A stretch of 64,000 nt of DNA from Pseudomonas viridiflava (GTDB lineage: Bacteria; Pseudomonadota; Gammaproteobacteria; Pseudomonadales; Pseudomonadaceae), in contig NZ_UTIQ01000001.1 of the NCBI RefSeq assembly GCF_900582625.1, positions 372,001 to 436,000 on the forward strand, written 5' to 3'. The notes under the pieces are model-generated. The model did not search any database. It was given only the letters and a program-made list of their open reading frames with translations, and was not told the origin of the DNA. Below, in pieces: positions 9,061 to 17,801 of this stretch. Position 1 is the stretch's first letter. Each line of letters starts with the position of its first letter. Made by a program: the position numbers and the translations under genes.

Positions 9061-10449
9061 CTAGACCGGCAAAAACGCCACCCGCACCAACAGCCCGCCA
9101 CTCGGCCCGTCATGCAACGTGATGGTCGCCTGATGCGCACGGCAGATCTCGCCAACAATCGCCAATCCCAGCCCTGCCCCACCAATTTTCTGCGGATTGC
9201 GCCGGTAGAAGCGCTGGAACACCTTGTCGCGCTGATCGGTCGGAATGCCTGGCCCGTCGTCTTCCACTTCTAGAACACCCGGCGCCAGCACGCGCAGAAT
9301 TACATTGCCGCCGGCCGGCGTATGGGCCAGGGCGTTGTCGACCAGGTTGCTCAGCAGCTCGTTCAGCAACGTCGGCTCGCCGGTCAGCCACACGGGCTGC
9401 TCGGCCTCCAGCGCTAACGCAATGCCTTTGGAATGCGCCAGCGGTGCCAGTGCCATGCCCAGCTCGCGGCACAGCTGACTCAGGTCGATTTGCTCGGCGC
9501 CACCCTCGGCGATTGCTCGCGCGCCACTTTCAATGCGCGCCAACGACAGCAACTGATTGGCCAGATGCGTGAGGCTGTCGGTGTTTTGCGCGGTTTCGCG
9601 CAGTGTCTGCTGCCAACGCTGCGGCTCCTGCTCGCGCAACCCCAGCTCAACCCGCGCTTTCAACGCTGCCAACGGCGTACGCAGTTCGTGGGACGCTTCG
9701 GCAATAAAGTCGGCCTGGCGCTGAAACAGCCCGCGCAAACGTTCGGTGAATTGGTTCAGCGCCTCCACCAGCGGCATCAATTCCCGCGCAGTGGCGACCA
9801 CCGGCAACGGCCGCAAATCGTCCAGTTGCCGCTCGGCCACGGCGTTGCGCAGCTGGTTAAGCGGGCGCAGCGCGGCGCTGATGGTGAACCACACCAGCAC
9901 CAGCGCCGTCAGCGACAGCAGCGCCAAGCGCCACAGCGAATCCACCAACAGCCCCCGCGCCAAACGTTCGCGCGCTTCTTCGGTTTCGGCCACGCGAATC
10001 TCGGCGGTGCCGCTGATGGTCGGCTCGCTGACCGGGCGCAACAAGCTCACCACGCGCACGTCCACGCCCTGGTAATTGGCGTCGTAAAAACGCGCCAGCG
10101 CCGGATAGTCGTCGGTGCGCGGCGTGTTGCGCGGCGGGTCGGGCAGGCTTTCGTAGCCGGAAATCAGCTTTCCTTGCACGTCGGTGACTTGATAGAAAAT
10201 TCGCCCGGCGCTGTCGTAGGCGAAGGTATCCAGCGCCACATAGGGCACGTCGGCGCGCAGGCTGCCGTCGTCTTCGTACAACCCCGCCGAAATTGCCCGG
10301 GCGGATGCCAACAGCGTGCGGTCGTAGGCGGTGTCGGCGGCTTGGCGGGCGTTCCAGTAAGCGCTCAGGCTGCCAATCAGCAACAACGCGGCGAACAGTG
10401 CGGCCAAGCGACGTAGCAGGCGCCCACGGAGGCTGCCGATCTCACGCAT
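9061..10449 (-). CDS. tctE: Sensor histidine kinase TctE
   Basis: Membrane sensor kinase of the tricarboxylate two-component system. 462 residues: membrane segments at about 11-31 and 171-191 enclose a periplasmic 2CSK-N sensor domain, followed by a HAMP-like stretch, the H box EASHELRTPL with His254, and an HATPase domain (N box NLVDNALAHT, G1 DDGPGIP, G2 GGAGLGLAIV). The ATG at 10449 overlaps tctD by 8 bases; the start gives a short basic leader before the first membrane segment. Divergent from opdH-tctCBA, whose expression it very likely controls with TctD in response to citrate-like acids. Confidence 0.9.
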   Translation of the reverse strand: MREIGSLRGRLLRRLAALFAALLLIGSLSAYWNARQAADTAYDRTLLASARAISAGLYEDDGSLRADVPYVALDTFAYDSAGRIFYQVTDVQGKLISGYESLPDPPRNTPRTDDYPALARFYDANYQGVDVRVVSLLRPVSEPTISGTAEIRVAETEEARERLARGLLVDSLWRLALLSLTALVLVWFTISAALRPLNQLRNAVAERQLDDLRPLPVVATARELMPLVEALNQFTERLRGLFQRQADFIAEASHELRTPLAALKARVELGLREQEPQRWQQTLRETAQNTDSLTHLANQLLSLARIESGARAIAEGGAEQIDLSQLCRELGMALAPLAHSKGIALALEAEQPVWLTGEPTLLNELLSNLVDNALAHTPAGGNVILRVLAPGVLEVEDDGPGIPTDQRDKVFQRFYRRNPQKIGGAGLGLAIVGEICRAHQATITLHDGPSGGLLVRVAFLPV

Positions 10450-11113
10450 CCTGGCTTTCCAGCAAATAGCCCAAACCCCGAAAGGTGACGATGCGCACCG
10501 AGCTGCCTTCCAGCTTTTTGCGCAGGCGGTGCACGTAGATTTCAATGGCGTCGGGGCTGGCGTCCTGGTCCAGGCCGAACACCTGCGAAGCAAGCTGCTC
10601 CTTGCTCATCACCCGCCCCGGCCTGGCGATTAGCACCTCGAGCACGGCTTGCTCGCGGGAGGTCAGCGTCAGCACCTCGTCATCCAGGCTGAAGCGTCGC
10701 GTGCCCAAGTCATACAACAACGGGCCGCAACGCTGTTGCTGTTCGCCACCGAGCACGCTGCGGCGCAGCAGGGCTTTTACCCGCGCCTCCAGCTCGCTCA
10801 GTTCAAACGGTTTGGCCAGGTAATCGTCGGCGCCGAGGTTAAGCCCGTGCACGCGGTCTTTCACTTCACCGCGTGCGGTGAGCATCAGCACCGGCAGGGT
10901 TTTGCCCCGCGCCCGCAGGCGCGCGAGCACTTCAAACCCCTCCATACGCGGCAACCCGACATCGAGCACCGCCAGTGCGTAGTCTTCGCTGCTCAGGGCC
11001 AAGTCGGCCGCCACGCCGTCGTGCAGCACGTCTACCGTCCAGCCGGCGGCCTTGAAAGCCTGGGCAATGCTATCGGCCAGTTGGGGGTGGTCTTCGACCA
11101 ACAAAATGCGCAC
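10442..11113 (-). CDS. tctD: Response regulator TctD (OmpR family)
   Basis: Winged-helix response regulator. 223 residues: receiver domain with phospho-acceptor Asp51 (AVLDVGLP) and Lys101 (DDYLAKPF), then a C-terminal OmpR/PhoB DNA-binding domain (VYVHRLRKKLE-type helix, here IEIYVHRLRKKLEG). The start is a GTG at 11113 with GGAG 7 bases upstream, matching the usual RILLVEDH beginning; a longer frame would add five residues. Overlaps tctE by 8 bases, so the pair is co-translated. Divergent from opdH, the expected target. Confidence 0.92.
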   Translation of the reverse strand: MRILLVEDHPQLADSIAQAFKAAGWTVDVLHDGVAADLALSSEDYALAVLDVGLPRMEGFEVLARLRARGKTLPVLMLTARGEVKDRVHGLNLGADDYLAKPFELSELEARVKALLRRSVLGGEQQQRCGPLLYDLGTRRFSLDDEVLTLTSREQAVLEVLIARPGRVMSKEQLASQVFGLDQDASPDAIEIYVHRLRKKLEGSSVRIVTFRGLGYLLESQDA

Positions 11114-11237
11114 CGGGATTCTCCGCAAGACGGCGTGTGCCGTGGAGTGTAACGGGCCGCTCGCGCGTGTGAAGGGCCGCGCCGTTTTCTTTCAGCGTGA
11201 AAGCTTGGCGAAAGTTTCGCGCCTTAGCATCCGGCCA

Positions 11238-11255
11238 AGGTGGCTCGAACCACCT
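11238..11255. promoter_or_regulatory. Small inverted repeat in the tctD/opdH intergenic region
   Basis: AGGTGG (11238-11243) and CCACCT (11250-11255) around a 6-base centre, just before the opdH leader. It could be an operator or a leader hairpin; nothing in the sequence decides. Confidence 0.3.
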
Positions 11256-11257
11256 AT

Positions 11258-11276
11258 CAAAAACAAAAACAAAAAC
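11258..11276 (+). promoter_or_regulatory. A-rich Hfq/Crc-type leader motif of opdH
   Basis: Three repeats of CAAAAA directly before the GGAG ribosome site of opdH. This fits the AAnAAnAA catabolite-activity motif bound by Hfq/Crc to repress translation of secondary carbon-source genes in Pseudomonas. Confidence 0.65.
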
Positions 11277-11288
11277 TGGAGACACCTC

Positions 11289-12566
11289 ATGCCCACTGCT
11301 ACCCGGCAGGCATTGCCACCTGTGCGCCCACTGTCCCTCGTGCTCGCAGGCGCCACCCTCGCTTCCCTGACGCCCGTCACGGCTCACGCCGAATTCATCA
11401 AAGACAGCAGCGTCAATTTCGAAACCCGCAACATGTACTTCAACCGCGACTTCCGTGACGGCACCGGCCAGTCCAAGCGCGATGAATGGGCGCAGGGTTT
11501 TATGCTTGATATGCAGTCGGGCTTCACCGAAGGCACCGTCGGTTTCGGCGTTGATGCACTCGGCATGCTCGGTCTCAAGCTCGACTCCAGCCCCGACCGC
11601 ACCGGCACCGGCCTGTTGCCCACCCACGATGACGGCAAAGCGGCCGACGAATACTCCAAGTTGGGCGTGACCGCCAAGGTCAAGGTGTCCAACAGCGTCT
11701 TGAAAGTCGGCAGCTTGATTCCCGAACTGCCCACGCTAAACCCCAACGACGGCCGCATCCTGCCGCAAACCTTTGAAGGCGGTCTGCTGACCTCCGAGGA
11801 AATCAAAGGCCTGACCTTCACCGGTGGCCGCCTGGAAAAAGCCAAAGACCGCAACGACACCAACTACGAAGACCTGGCGCTGAACAACAAGAACAGCCGC
11901 TTTTCCAGTGCCGCCAGCGCCGACAACTTCGACTTCGCTGGCCTCGACTACAAGCTCACCGACAAAATCACCGGCAGCTACCACTTCGCCCAACTCGACG
12001 ACGTGTACCGCCAGCATTACCTCGGCCTGGTTGCCGCGCAGCCCATGGGCCCCGGCACCGTTTCGGCCGACGTGCGCGCCTCGTTCAGCGACGACCAAGG
12101 CAAAGCCGAAGGCGGCAAGGTCGACAACCGCGCCCTCAACGGCATGCTCAGCTACGGCCTCAACGGCCACAAACTCGGCCTCGGCTACCAGCACATGAGC
12201 GGCGACACCGGCTTTGCCTATGTCGACGGCACCGACCCGTACCTGATCAACTTCGTGCAGATCAATGACTTCGCCAACGCCGAGGAACGCTCCTGGCAAG
12301 CGCGCTACGACTATGACTTCGCCAAGCTCGGCGTGCCCGGCCTGACGTTTATGACCCGCTACGTCAGCGGCGACAACGCCGAGGTCACCGGCAGCAACGA
12401 AACCGGCAAAGAGTGGGAACGCAACACCGAGTTCAAATACGTGGTGCAGAGCGGCGCGCTGAAGAACGTATCGCTGCGCGTGCGCAACGCCACGTTCCGC
12501 TCGAACTTCGCCCGCGACGCCGACGAGATTCGGATCATGGTCGGCTATACGCTCGCCTTGTACTAA
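11289..12566 (+). CDS. opdH: OprD-family outer-membrane porin for tricarboxylates (OpdH-like)
   Basis: Substrate-specific 18-strand outer-membrane channel of the OprD/Occ family; OpdH of P. aeruginosa takes up tricarboxylates such as cis-aconitate. 425 residues: signal peptide ending near residue 36 (VTAHA/EF), then alternating beta-strand sequence and the C-terminal aromatic-terminated strand (MVGYTLALY). OprD signatures include FETRNMYFNRDFRD, EWAQGFMLDMQSG and a late SWQARYDYDF. The ATG at 11289 has a GGAG site 7 bases upstream and gives a complete signal peptide. Heads the opdH-tctCBA operon, divergent from tctDE. The A-rich leader suggests catabolite repression. Confidence 0.9.
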   Translation: MPTATRQALPPVRPLSLVLAGATLASLTPVTAHAEFIKDSSVNFETRNMYFNRDFRDGTGQSKRDEWAQGFMLDMQSGFTEGTVGFGVDALGMLGLKLDSSPDRTGTGLLPTHDDGKAADEYSKLGVTAKVKVSNSVLKVGSLIPELPTLNPNDGRILPQTFEGGLLTSEEIKGLTFTGGRLEKAKDRNDTNYEDLALNNKNSRFSSAASADNFDFAGLDYKLTDKITGSYHFAQLDDVYRQHYLGLVAAQPMGPGTVSADVRASFSDDQGKAEGGKVDNRALNGMLSYGLNGHKLGLGYQHMSGDTGFAYVDGTDPYLINFVQINDFANAEERSWQARYDYDFAKLGVPGLTFMTRYVSGDNAEVTGSNETGKEWERNTEFKYVVQSGALKNVSLRVRNATFRSNFARDADEIRIMVGYTLALY

Positions 12567-12599
12567 AGCCCGAAGCCATCACCTGATTTCCTGACCCAA

Positions 12600-12607
12600 A
12601 ATAAAAA
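12600..12607 (+). promoter_or_regulatory. Second A-rich Hfq/Crc-type motif, upstream of tctC
   Basis: AATAAAAA matches AAnAAnAA a few bases before the GGGAGA ribosome site of tctC. A second candidate Hfq/Crc site in the same operon. Confidence 0.4.
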
Positions 12608-12625
12608 CTCCACGGGAGACTTCAC

Positions 12626-13606
12626 ATGATCAAGCCCCTGCACCGCCGCCTCGCCTTGGCCGCTGGCTGCCTGATGCTCAGCAGCCAATTGATGGCCGAG
12701 CCCAAACGCCCTGAATGCATCGCTCCGGCCGCACCCGGCGGCGGTTTCGACCTGACGTGCAAGCTGGCGCAAAGCGCGCTGATGAATTCCAAGCTGCTGA
12801 CCAAACCCATGCGCGTCACTTACATGCCTGGCGGCGTGGGTGCCGTGGCCTATAACGCCGTGGTCGCGCAGCGGCCTGGCGATGCCGGCACGATTACGGC
12901 CTGGTCCAGCGGTTCGCTGCTCAACCTGGCGCAGGGCAAATTCGGCCGGTTCGATGAAAACGCGGTGCGCTGGCTCGCTGGCATCGGCACCAGCTACGGC
13001 GCCATCGCCGTGCGCAACGACTCGCCGTACAAAAACCTCGACGACCTGGTAAAAGCGCTCAAGGCCGACCCGGGCAAAGTGGTGATCGGTTCGTCCGGCA
13101 CCGTCGGCAGCCAGGACTGGATGCAAACCGCCATGCTCGCCAAGGCGGCCGGCATCAACCCGCGTGACCTGCGTTATGTGGCGCTCGAAGGCGGCGGCGA
13201 AATTGCCACGGCCCTGCTGGGCGGGCATATCCAGGTCGGCAGTACCGACATTTCCGACTCCATGCCGCACATTAAGGCCGGCAACATGCGCATCCTCGCG
13301 GTGCTCTCGGACGAGCGTTTGCCGGGTGCCGACAAGGCCGACATTCCGACCGCCAAGGAACAGGGCTACGACATCAGCTGGCCGGTGGTGCGCGGCTTCT
13401 ACCTCGGGCCAAAGGTCAGCGATGAGGACTACGCCTGGTGGAAAGCCAGCTTCGATCAGCTGTTGGCCTCGGAAGACTTCGCCAAGCTGCGCGACCAACG
13501 CGAGCTGTATCCCTTCGCAATGACGGGTGAAGAGCTGGACAGCTACGTGAAAAAACGCGTCGCCGACTACAAGCAGATGGCCCAAGAGTTCGGCCTGACC
13601 CAGTAA
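12626..13606 (+). CDS. tctC: Tripartite tricarboxylate transporter periplasmic binding protein TctC
   Basis: Periplasmic citrate/tricarboxylate-binding component (Bug family) that delivers substrate to TctAB. 326 residues: signal peptide of about 24 residues (SSQLMA/EPK) and Bug-fold motifs, including the substrate loop APGGGFDLTCKL and MPGGVGAVAYN. The single Cys pair near residues 31 and 45 lies in the ligand lobe. GGGAG ribosome site. Follows opdH by 59 bases and precedes tctB and tctA, the complete tripartite set. Confidence 0.93.
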   Translation: MIKPLHRRLALAAGCLMLSSQLMAEPKRPECIAPAAPGGGFDLTCKLAQSALMNSKLLTKPMRVTYMPGGVGAVAYNAVVAQRPGDAGTITAWSSGSLLNLAQGKFGRFDENAVRWLAGIGTSYGAIAVRNDSPYKNLDDLVKALKADPGKVVIGSSGTVGSQDWMQTAMLAKAAGINPRDLRYVALEGGGEIATALLGGHIQVGSTDISDSMPHIKAGNMRILAVLSDERLPGADKADIPTAKEQGYDISWPVVRGFYLGPKVSDEDYAWWKASFDQLLASEDFAKLRDQRELYPFAMTGEELDSYVKKRVADYKQMAQEFGLTQ

Positions 13607-13669
13607 TTCCTCTCACCGTTCTGTAGCCGGGGCGCCCGAATCGCGGCGCCTCCAGGCCAGGAGATCACC

Positions 13670-14128
13670 ATGCTTTTTCAACGCCTCTTCAGTGCGGGCT
13701 GGCTAGTCGCATGCCTGGTTTTTGCCTACCTGGCCTGGAGCTACCAGGCCGCGTTCTCTTACGAGCCGGTCGGCCCGCGCGCTTTTCCGCTGCTAATGCT
13801 CGGGCTGATGGCCGCCGCCTTGCTGTGGCTGACCCTTCGCCCCACGCACATCGAACACAAAGAAGGCGAGCCGGTGCTGGACCGCGATTCGCTGCGCAAA
13901 GTAATGGCCTGCGTGGTCCTGATGCTGGTGTACGCCGGGCTGTTCGAGCCGCTGGGCTTTATCGTTTCCAGCACCGTGGTCGGCATGCTGATGGGCCGTC
14001 TGTATGGCGGCCGCTGGAAACCCAGCGCCATCGCCGCCGTGCTGATCAGCATCGGTTTATACGTGCTGTTCGACCGCACCCTCGACGTTCCCCTGCCGCT
14101 CGGCGTGCTCGACTTCCTGGAGCTTTGA
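13670..14128 (+). CDS. tctB: Tripartite tricarboxylate transporter small membrane subunit TctB
   Basis: Four-helix small membrane component of the TTT transporter. 152 residues with hydrophobic segments at about 8-26, 37-55, 82-100 and 110-135; the motif EPLGFIVSS is typical of the family. AGGAG ribosome site before the ATG. It ends one base before the tctA start. Needed with TctA for substrate translocation; its exact role is not settled. Confidence 0.92.
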   Translation: MLFQRLFSAGWLVACLVFAYLAWSYQAAFSYEPVGPRAFPLLMLGLMAAALLWLTLRPTHIEHKEGEPVLDRDSLRKVMACVVLMLVYAGLFEPLGFIVSSTVVGMLMGRLYGGRWKPSAIAAVLISIGLYVLFDRTLDVPLPLGVLDFLEL

Positions 14129-14129
14129 C

Positions 14130-15644
14130 ATGGACACACTCGGCTATCTGGGCCAAGGCTTCGGCGTTGCCCTCACCCCTTACAACCTGATTACCGCGCT
14201 GATCGGCACGCTGATCGGCACCGTTGTCGGCCTGCTGCCGGGCCTGGGCCCCATCAATGGCGTGGCGCTGTTGATTCCCGTGGCGTTCGCCCTCGGCCTG
14301 CCGCCTGAGTCGGCGCTGATTCTGCTCGCCGCCGTGTACTTGGGCTGCGAATACGGCGGACGCATCAGCTCGATTCTGCTGAACATTCCGGGCGAAGCCT
14401 CCACCGTGATGACCACCCTCGACGGTTACCCCATGGCTCGTCAGGGCATGGCCGGCGTGGCCTTGTCGCTGTCGGCGTGGAGTTCGTTCATCGGCGCGTT
14501 TATCGCCATTTGCGGCATGGTGCTGTTTGCGCCGTTGCTGGCCAAGTGGGCGATTGCCTTCGGCCCGGCGGAGTATTTCGTGCTGATGGTATTTGCCATC
14601 GTCGCCTTGGGCGGCATGGCCGGCGACCGACCGATGAAAACCTTTATCGCTGCCCTGCTCGGCCTGTTCCTGTCGACCATTGGCATCGACGCCAACAGCG
14701 GCGTGTACCGCTTCACCTTTGACAGCATTCATGTGGCCGACGGCATTCAGTTCGTGGTGCTGGTGCTCGGGCTGTTCTCGGTCAGTGAGATGTTGCTGCT
14801 GCTGGAAAAAACCCACCACGGCCACGTTGCGGTAAAAGCCACCGGGCGCATGTTGTTCAACGTGAAAGAAGCGGCGTCGGTGTTTGTCGTCAACCTGCGC
14901 TGCGGCCTCATGGGTTTTGTGCTCGGCGTATTGCCGGGTGCCGGCGCGACGCTGGCCAGTGCGGTGGCCTACATGACCGAGAAGAAAATTGCCGGCGAGA
15001 AAGGCAATTTCGGCAAGGGCGACATGCGCGGCCTGGCCGCACCGGAAACGGCGATTGGCGCGGCGGCCTGCGGTGCCATGGTGCCGATGCTGACCCTCGG
15101 CGTTCCAGGCTCGGGCACCACGGCGGTGATGATCGGCGCGCTGACGCTGTACAACATCACCCCCGGCCCGATGCTGTTCCAGGAACAACCGGACATCGTC
15201 TGGGGCCTGATCGCCTCGCTGTTTATCGCCAACTTCATGCTGGTGATCCTCAACATCCCGATGATCCGTCTGTTCACCCGCATCCTTAACGTGCCGAACT
15301 GGGTGCTGGTACCGGTGATCGCCATCATCACCTCTATCGGCGTGTACGCCGTGCATGCCACCACCTTCGATTTGTTCCTGATGGTGATCATCGGCATCTT
15401 CGGCTACATCCTGCGCAAGCTCGACTTCCCGCTGTCGCCGCTGCTGCTGGGCTTTATTCTCGGCGGGCTGATGGAGCAGAACCTACGCCGTGCGCTGTCG
15501 ATCTCCAATGGTGAACTGGGCATTTTGTGGGGCAGCCCAATCACCATGGGCGTGTGGGTGCTGGTGGTGGTGATGTTGGCACTGCCGATTGTGCGTATCT
15601 GGCGCCGCCGTGCGAAACAACGCCGCGAGGTGGCCAATGCCTGA
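14130..15644 (+). CDS. tctA: Tripartite tricarboxylate transporter large membrane subunit TctA
   Basis: Large membrane subunit of the citrate/tricarboxylate TTT transporter. 504 residues, about 11-12 membrane segments. It shows the two TctA signatures: GLLPGLGPINGVALLIP near residue 30 and the repeat GVLPGAGATLASAVAYMTE near 270, plus LGVPGSGTTAVMIGAL around 325. Starts one base after the tctB stop and overlaps the downstream abrB-like gene by 8 bases. Confidence 0.95.
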   Translation: MDTLGYLGQGFGVALTPYNLITALIGTLIGTVVGLLPGLGPINGVALLIPVAFALGLPPESALILLAAVYLGCEYGGRISSILLNIPGEASTVMTTLDGYPMARQGMAGVALSLSAWSSFIGAFIAICGMVLFAPLLAKWAIAFGPAEYFVLMVFAIVALGGMAGDRPMKTFIAALLGLFLSTIGIDANSGVYRFTFDSIHVADGIQFVVLVLGLFSVSEMLLLLEKTHHGHVAVKATGRMLFNVKEAASVFVVNLRCGLMGFVLGVLPGAGATLASAVAYMTEKKIAGEKGNFGKGDMRGLAAPETAIGAAACGAMVPMLTLGVPGSGTTAVMIGALTLYNITPGPMLFQEQPDIVWGLIASLFIANFMLVILNIPMIRLFTRILNVPNWVLVPVIAIITSIGVYAVHATTFDLFLMVIIGIFGYILRKLDFPLSPLLLGFILGGLMEQNLRRALSISNGELGILWGSPITMGVWVLVVVMLALPIVRIWRRRAKQRREVANA

Positions 15645-16677
15645 GAACGAGCGGCCCTGGTGGCCGACACCGCTGGTGGGCGCCGTGGGTGGCGCCCTGG
15701 CCAGCCTGGCCCATTGGCCGCTGCCCTGGATGATCGGCGCACTGGTGGCGGTCATCCTGTTTCGTTGCAGCACGCCCTGGCTGATCCGTGATCTGCCAGG
15801 CGGACGCAAAACCGGGCAATGGATTATCGGCATTGGCATCGGTTTGCACTTCTCCAGCGCGGTGGTCGAACAGGTCGCCGCGCACTTCTGGCTGATTCTG
15901 TTCGGCGCGCTGATCACCACCCTCTCCAGCGGCATCGCCGTGTGGCTTCTGCGCCGCACCGGCGAAGACCGCGCCACCGCGTTCTTCTCCAGCATGCCGG
16001 GCGGCTCCGGTGAAATGGTCAACCTCGGCCTGCGCAACGGCGCCGTCAGCAGCCGCGTGGCAGCCGGCCAAAGCCTGCGCGTGGTCGCGGTGGTGCTGTG
16101 CGTGCCGGCCACCTTCAAATTCTTTATGGGCGATGGCCCGGCGCTCAGCCATAGCGGGCAGGTTGACTGGCTGTGGCTCGCTGCACTGGCTCCGCTCGGT
16201 GGCGCAGTGGCGCTGCTGTGGCAACGCTTGAAGCAACCCAATCCCTGGCTGTTCGGCCCAATGCTTATCAGCGCCGGCGCGAGCATGCTGTTCGACTTGA
16301 ACCTTGGTTTGCCGCCAGGTGCCAGTCAGGTTGGGCAGTTGCTTATCGGCAGTGGCCTAGGCTGCCACTTCGACCGCGCCTTCTTCCGCCGCGCGCCCTC
16401 CTTTCTCGCCCGCACCTTACTGGGCACCGCGCTGATGATTGGCTTTGCCGCCGTGTGCGCGCTGGGCCTGGGCTGGCTCACGCAGTTGGATATCCGCTCG
16501 CTGACCCTGGGCATGATGCCCGGCGGCATTGCCGAGATGAGCCTGACCGCCGAAACCCTGCAACTGTCGGTGCCGCTGGTAACCGCCATGCAGGTGATGC
16601 GCTTGCTGCTGGTGTTGTTCCTGGCCGAGCCACTGTTCCGCCGCTGGCAGTCTCATTCGGGCCAACGCGACACCTAG
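15637..16677 (+). CDS. AbrB-family membrane protein
   Basis: 346-residue membrane protein of the AbrB/AbrB-duplication family (sometimes mislabelled ammonia monooxygenase). It has two halves of about five membrane segments each with a repeated motif: MPGGSGEMVNLGLRNG around residue 120 and MMPGGIAEMSLTAE around 295. The family is poorly characterised; a transport or regulatory membrane role is plausible. The ATG at 15637 overlaps the tctA end by 8 bases, so it is co-translated with the tricarboxylate transporter, suggesting a linked function that cannot be named. Confidence 0.82.
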   Translation: MPENERPWWPTPLVGAVGGALASLAHWPLPWMIGALVAVILFRCSTPWLIRDLPGGRKTGQWIIGIGIGLHFSSAVVEQVAAHFWLILFGALITTLSSGIAVWLLRRTGEDRATAFFSSMPGGSGEMVNLGLRNGAVSSRVAAGQSLRVVAVVLCVPATFKFFMGDGPALSHSGQVDWLWLAALAPLGGAVALLWQRLKQPNPWLFGPMLISAGASMLFDLNLGLPPGASQVGQLLIGSGLGCHFDRAFFRRAPSFLARTLLGTALMIGFAAVCALGLGWLTQLDIRSLTLGMMPGGIAEMSLTAETLQLSVPLVTAMQVMRLLLVLFLAEPLFRRWQSHSGQRDT

Positions 16678-16732
16678 CACTTCTGCACCCGTGCCGGGTC
16701 TATGCTTGCGTACATCTGCAGAGGAGCCGCCC

Positions 16733-17590
16733 ATGGCCACGCGATTGCGCATTGTGTTGCTGGTCATCAGCCTGGCGCTGCTCACCTCGTGCAGCCGCCT
16801 GGACCTGGGCTACCGCAACCTCGACTGGCTGATTCCCTGGTCGCTGGACAACTACATTCCCCTCACACCCGAACAGAAAGCCTGGCTCAAACCGCGCCTG
16901 GTCACGCACCTGAACTGGCACTGCACCACGCAGTTGCCGCTGTATGCCGACTGGCTACAACGCAGTGCCGAGCTGGCCACCGCACCCGATCCCGCCCCCG
17001 CCGAGTTCGACGCGCAATTCAGCGCCTTCCGTCATGCCGTCGACGCGGTGGCCGTGCGCCTCACACCCGACGCCACTCAATTGCTGCAAGGCTTGAGCGA
17101 TAAACAAGTCACGGCGCTAGGCGAGAACATGGCCAAGCAGAACGAGGAACAGCGCGACGAATACCTCGGCGTTCCGCTCGCGGAGCAGATCGACGAACGT
17201 CGCGAGCGCATGGAAGAACGGCTCAAGCCGTGGTTTGGCCGCTTGCAGCCGGAACAGAAAGCGCGGGTGAAGGTATGGGCCGAGCAGCTTGGCGACTACA
17301 ACGAGGCGTGGCTAGATAACAATCGTGCCTGGCAACAGGCGTTTCTGGCGGCCGTGCGGGAGCGGCGCGGTTCAGAGTTTCCAGATCAGGTGAAAGGCCT
17401 GCTGCAAGACCGCATGAGCGTTGCGACCCCGGCGTACCGCGAACGCTTCGTTGGCGCCCAGAACGCTTTAGCAGATTTGTTCAGCGACCTGCTCGCCAGC
17501 GCCAGCCAGCAGCAGCGCGAGCGCCTGGTGGAGCGGCTGCAGGGCGCGCGCAAGCAAGTGACGGAAATGACTTGCCCGGCGGCGCTTTAA
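16733..17590 (+). CDS. DUF6279-type lipoprotein
   Basis: 285-residue putative lipoprotein: signal peptide with lipobox LTSC at about residues 17-20, then a soluble, mostly helical domain rich in Arg, Glu and Gln (for example ERRERMEERLKPWFGR and QQQRERLVERLQG). The early motif YRNLDWLIPWSLDNYIPL resembles the DUF6279 family of proteobacterial lipoproteins. No enzymatic motif is visible. GAGGAG ribosome site before the ATG at 16733. Function unknown; separated from the tct operon by 55 bases. Confidence 0.75.
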   Translation: MATRLRIVLLVISLALLTSCSRLDLGYRNLDWLIPWSLDNYIPLTPEQKAWLKPRLVTHLNWHCTTQLPLYADWLQRSAELATAPDPAPAEFDAQFSAFRHAVDAVAVRLTPDATQLLQGLSDKQVTALGENMAKQNEEQRDEYLGVPLAEQIDERRERMEERLKPWFGRLQPEQKARVKVWAEQLGDYNEAWLDNNRAWQQAFLAAVRERRGSEFPDQVKGLLQDRMSVATPAYRERFVGAQNALADLFSDLLASASQQQRERLVERLQGARKQVTEMTCPAAL

Positions 17591-17610
17591 GTTAAATCGG
17601 CGTTTGCAGG

Positions 17611-17785
17611 AATCGAGGCTGAAGCCTCTCCTACAGGAATTGATGCCCGCAGCTGATCTCTGTGGAAGAGGCTTTAGCCTCGATGCGGTCGTTCAGGCCG
17701 ACACCGACGGTTGCAGGTTTTTCCAGCAAGCTGGCTCCTACAGGTGCAGTGCATTTCCTGCGGGAGAGGCTTTAGCCTCGAGTTT
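17611..17785. repeat. Cluster of REP-type palindromes
   Basis: Four related units: TCGAGGCTGAAGCCTC (from 17613), AGAGGCTTTAGCCTCG (17667-17682), a CCAGCAAGCTGG variant (17723-17734) and AGAGGCTTTAGCCTCG again (about 17765-17780). The first is followed by TCCTACAG and the third by CTCCTACAG, as in Pseudomonas REP elements. They fill the gap between the lipoprotein gene and the convergent ung. Confidence 0.8.
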
Positions 17786-17801
17786 TTGATCGTGTACCGC
17801 C

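Noticed and set aside
14046..15356. 436-codon open frame on the minus strand, opposite tctA
   Set aside because: It is a high-GC shadow of tctA: His/Gln/Arg-rich product, no ribosome site, no recognisable domain.
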